From an uncultured Oscillospiraceae bacterium (GTDB taxonomy: Bacteria > Bacillota > Clostridia > Oscillospirales > Acutalibacteraceae): 64,000 nucleotides of DNA. Positions 61,446 to 64,000 of this stretch are shown here, in pieces. Position numbers and translations under genes: made by a program. The stretch covers positions 82,521-146,520 of the forward strand of contig UQFO01000005.1 of assembly GCA_900540275.1 (NCBI GenBank), read 5' to 3'. Below the pieces are notes generated by a model, which had not been told where the DNA came from, did not search any database, and was given only the letters and a program-made list of their open reading frames with translations. Numbering within the stretch: the first letter of the stretch is position 1; every line of letters starts with the position of its first letter.

Positions 61446-62312
61446 ATGGGTCCTGCAGAAATGGAAATCAGGAAAATCAACGCGTCAGTTGTGGCGCAGG
61501 CCGTCAGGCAGCTTTTTATTGACTGCAACTATTATATCGGGGAGGATATTACGCGTGCGCTTGAAAACGCGCGCGAAAAGGAAGAATCCCCTGTCGGGAA
61601 AACCGTGCTTTCCCAGCTGCTCGAAAACAACGAAATTGCGGCAAAGGAACAAATACCAATTTGCCAGGACACGGGCATGAGCGTGCTGTTCGTAGAGTAC
61701 GGCGACAAGGCCGCGATTGAGGGCGGCAGCTTTGAGGACGCCGTGCAGGAGGGTGTGCGGCAGGCTTATGAGCAGGGATACCTGCGCAAATCAGTCGTAA
61801 GCGACCCGGTGTTCGACAGGGTCAATACAAAGGACAATACGCCGGCGGTCATCCATACGAAAATCGTTCCGGGCAATACCATTTCTATTCTTGCCGGAGG
61901 CAAGGGCTTCGGCAGCGAGAACATGTCCGCTATCAAAATGCTTACGCCGTCCTATGGCGTACAGGGTATAAAGGATTTTGTGCTGGAAACCGTAAGGAAC
62001 GCGGGGCCAAACCCCTGTCCGCCAATCGTCGTCGGCGTAGGGATAGGCGGCACGTTTGAAAAGGCGGCCCTGCTTGCAAAAAAGGCGACGCTGCGTTCCA
62101 TCGATACGAAGCATCCCGACGCGCGCTACGCGCAGCTTGAAGACGAGCTTTTAGAGAGAATCAACCGGATGGGCTTCGGCCCCGCGGGGCTGGGCGGTAC
62201 ACAGACAGCGCTGGGCGTGAATATCGAGACGTTCCCCACCCATATCGCGGGGATGCCCGTGGCGGTGAACATCTGCTGCCACGCGGCACGCCACAGGAGC
62301 ACTGTTATTTGA
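61446..62312 (+). CDS. Class I fumarate hydratase, alpha subunit
   Basis: Fe-S-dependent hydratase of the fumarate/tartrate family, 288 residues. The cluster ligand C73 is in PICQDTG; a second Cys lies in GPNPCPPIVVGVGIGGTFEKAALLAKKA, and the last near the end (NICCHAARH). In anaerobes this enzyme interconverts fumarate and malate; L-tartrate dehydratase is the alternative. ATG at 61446 with AAGGTGG upstream; a GTG at 61437 is possible. It lies 22 bases before the beta subunit gene. Confidence 0.94.
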   Translation: MGPAEMEIRKINASVVAQAVRQLFIDCNYYIGEDITRALENAREKEESPVGKTVLSQLLENNEIAAKEQIPICQDTGMSVLFVEYGDKAAIEGGSFEDAVQEGVRQAYEQGYLRKSVVSDPVFDRVNTKDNTPAVIHTKIVPGNTISILAGGKGFGSENMSAIKMLTPSYGVQGIKDFVLETVRNAGPNPCPPIVVGVGIGGTFEKAALLAKKATLRSIDTKHPDARYAQLEDELLERINRMGFGPAGLGGTQTALGVNIETFPTHIAGMPVAVNICCHAARHRSTVI

Positions 62313-62334
62313 CGGGGGAAAGGACTGGGTTTCA

Positions 62335-62892
62335 ATGAAAAAGCTTACGCTCCCGCTGCGGGAGGAAGATATAAAGAGATTAAAGGCGGGCGACAGCGTG
62401 CTGCTTACAGGTTCCATGCTCACCGGCAGGGACGCGGCGCACAAGCGGCTGTATGAGCTGATTGAGCAGGGAAAAGAGCTGCCCGTCGATATCCAGGGAG
62501 AAACGATTTACTATGTGGGGCCCGCGCCCGCAAAGCCCGGGCACGCGGTAGGCCCCGCCGGGCCAACGTCGAGCTACCGGATGGACAAGTACGCCCCCGC
62601 CCTGCTCGACCGGGGGCTTAAGGCGATGGTCGGCAAGGGCGCGCGCTCCAAAGAGGTAATCGACGCGATTGTAAGAAACGGCGGCGTCTATTTCGCCGCA
62701 ATCGGCGGCGCGGCCGCGCTGATTGCAAAAAGCATCAAAAGCGAGGAGCTTTTATGCTACGAGGATTTGGGGACGGAAGCAGTCAGGCGCTATGTGGTCG
62801 AGGACTTCCCCTGCATTGTCGTCGTCGACAGCGAAGGCAGCAATATCTACGAGACGCAGCCGCCCCTTTATAACAGGGAAACAGCGGAATAA
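62335..62892 (+). CDS. Class I fumarate hydratase, beta subunit
   Basis: A 185-residue partner of the alpha subunit. It has the swivelling-domain motifs: AGDSVLLTGSMLTGRDAAHKRL, VGPAGPTSSYRMD with the substrate-binding Ser/Arg, and KGARSKEVIDAIVRNGGVYFAAIGGAAAL. The last helix carries EAVRRYVVEDFPCIVVVDSEG. A hairpin follows at 62896-62924. Together the two genes replace the single-chain FumA of enterics. Confidence 0.94.
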   Translation: MKKLTLPLREEDIKRLKAGDSVLLTGSMLTGRDAAHKRLYELIEQGKELPVDIQGETIYYVGPAPAKPGHAVGPAGPTSSYRMDKYAPALLDRGLKAMVGKGARSKEVIDAIVRNGGVYFAAIGGAAALIAKSIKSEELLCYEDLGTEAVRRYVVEDFPCIVVVDSEGSNIYETQPPLYNRETAE

Positions 62893-62895
62893 ACA

Positions 62896-62924
62896 GGCGC
62901 AGACAGGGTTCGCCCTATTGCGCC
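62896..62924 (+). terminator. Hairpin after the fumarase genes
   Basis: A stem of six plus four base pairs (GGCGCA with TGCGCC, AGGG with CCCT) closing a TTCG loop, followed by CGTTCGTTCTGTT. The T-tract is poor, so it may be a weak terminator. Confidence 0.5.
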
Positions 62925-62992
62925 CGTTCGTTCTGTTAATATGTATACAAAAATGGAAGGTGCCGCACGCGGCGCGCGGAAAGGACGACGCG

Positions 62993-63955
62993 ATGTTAAA
63001 GCAAAGAATAAAAAATTACGCTGTCTGCCTGCTTGCGCCCGGTGCGGCGCTTTTACTTTTAACGGTATTTTTCACGTTTACTGGGATTTACCCGTTTGGA
63101 AAATATGCAATCTCCTGGTGCGATATGAACCAGCAGGTGCTGCCGTTTTTGCTCGATTTAAAGGATATCCTCTCGGGACAGGGCAATTTGTTCCTCAATA
63201 TGCAAAACGGCGGCGGAATGAACTTCTGGGGCGTTTTTCTTTTCTTCCTGTCAAGCCCGTTTTCCCTGCTCACTGTGTTTGTGGACAAGCAGGACATGCA
63301 GCTTTTTATGAACGTGCTCGTTGCGCTCAAGATGGCGGCCTGCGCGCTGGCGGCAAGCGTTTTCTTCCGGTACAGGCTGCCGCGCCTCAAATGGTACTGT
63401 AACGTAATCCTCGGTGTCATGTACGCGTTTTGCGGCTTTGCCCTGCTTTTTTACCAGAACGTCATGTGGCTCGACATTATGTACCTGTTCCCGCTTTTGG
63501 TGCTGGCTCTCGACCGTCTGGCAAAGAAAGACAAGCCGCTTCTTTATATAATTGTGCTGACCCTGTGTATCGCGGTCAATTTCTACATGAGCTATATGCT
63601 TGTTCTGTGTATCCTCTTTTATATGGGGCTGTTCCTGCTTTTATATAAACAGGAAAACAGAAAGCGCGCCGCGTCAACCTTTTGTATATCCTCCCTCTGC
63701 GCCTGCCTGCTTTCCGCCCCGTTCTGGATGCCGGCGCTTTCGCAGTATATGAGCTCCGCGCGCACAGTAGGTTTGATTGAAAGCATCACATCGGGTGCGT
63801 GGATTGGCTATATTTATACGGTATGGCCGCTGCTGTTTTGCACGGCGGTTTTCGTCCCCGCGATTTTGCTGACTGTCCGGCATTTGAGGGAGCGGGATAT
63901 CCGGCTGTATTTTTCCCTGTTCCTTCTGACGGCTGTTCCGCTCGTTGTGGAGCCT
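62993..63955 (+). CDS. YfhO-family membrane protein (truncated by contig end)
   Basis: The N-terminal 321 residues of a polytopic membrane protein. After the first helix comes the loop YPFGKYAISWCDMNQQVLPFLLDLKDILSGQGNLFLNMQNGGGMNFWG, characteristic of YfhO, a GT-C-type family used in sugar addition to teichoic acids and other polymers. About seven helices are visible. AAAGGA lies seven bases before the ATG. The frame stays open to the end of the window, but from 63956 the sequence is adapter, so the real protein continues elsewhere. YfhO proteins are usually 800-900 residues. Confidence 0.9.
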
Positions 63956-64000
63956 AGATCGGAAGAGCGTCGTGTAGGGAAAGAGTGTAGATCTCGGTGG
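63956..64000. other. Illumina adapter contamination
   Basis: The last 45 bases begin AGATCGGAAGAGCGTCGTGT and continue as the standard Illumina TruSeq universal adapter (reverse complement). This is not genome sequence. It creates a false in-frame peptide RSEERRVGKECRSRW at the end of the truncated YfhO-like gene. Confidence 0.98.

Noticed and set aside
62941..63402. A 153-codon plus-strand frame before the YfhO-like gene
   Set aside because: It overlaps the YfhO-like gene in another frame; YfhO motifs and AAAGGA before 62993 decide for that gene.
1..64000. tRNA, rRNA, CRISPR arrays, insertion sequences or prophage
   Set aside because: I saw no cloverleaf, rRNA segment, regular spacer array, transposase or integrase in any gap.

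Overview
The window is one end of a draft contig from a Gram-positive, endospore-forming anaerobe. spoIIE, spoVAD and a spoVAE-like gene show sporulation. A complete Rnf complex (rnfCDGEAB), a two-subunit Fe-S fumarase, dockerin and BspA-like surface proteins and a secreted serpin all fit a gut-type Clostridia, probably Oscillospirales/Ruminococcaceae. That placement is inferred from gene content; there is no rRNA here to confirm it. The last 45 bases are Illumina adapter, so the contig end is artificial.

Layout. Positions 1-6207 hold a phosphate regulon on the minus strand: pstS-pstC-pstA-pstB-phoU, then a PhoB/PhoR-type two-component pair, with PhoP-box-like 11-bp direct repeats before both pstS and the regulator. 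Positions 6221-10952 carry a large membrane protein, a DUF308 protein and a marR-MATE efflux operon. Positions 10977-18265 are a translation block on the minus strand: glnS, gltX, trpS and a PLP aminotransferase. Two paralogous membrane-anchored DHHW proteins lie on either side of trpS and the aminotransferase; one appears catalytically dead. Positions 19873-28269 hold a Nudix hydrolase, a DAHP synthase, an LRR/FIVAR/dockerin protein, an ECF sigma factor with a beta-propeller membrane partner, a TfoX C-terminal domain protein, a second MATE transporter and a ComEA-like HhH protein.

Positions 28392-33617 contain an M23 peptidase and then a putative surface O-acylation cluster: two DUF4358 lipoproteins, a tiny lipoprotein, an MBOAT acyltransferase and a DHHW esterase-like protein. 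Positions 33788-43859 hold PAP2, spoVAD, VanW, an MGDG-synthase-like glycosyltransferase translationally coupled to a serpin lipoprotein, a flippase-like protein, a GT2 and a diacylglycerol kinase-like protein, which together suggest glycolipid or lipid-linked glycan metabolism. Positions 43978-50401 hold a small membrane protein, spoIIE, a dockerin protein with a C-terminal Trp-rich module, a coiled-coil M23 hydrolase and a PPOX-family protein. Positions 50415-56302 are an unknown gene and rnfCDGEAB. Positions 56563-63955 hold spoVAE, a DUF1874-like gene, a GntR/YtrA-type ABC operon, the fumarase and a truncated YfhO-like gene running into the adapter.

The most notable points are the MBOAT-DHHW-DUF4358 cluster with its dead DHHW paralogue, the legible regulatory sites (PhoP boxes, a Spo0A-type 21-bp-spacer spoIIE promoter, a sigma-G-like spoVAD promoter, a palindromic MarR operator), the dispersed spoVA genes, and the adapter contamination.
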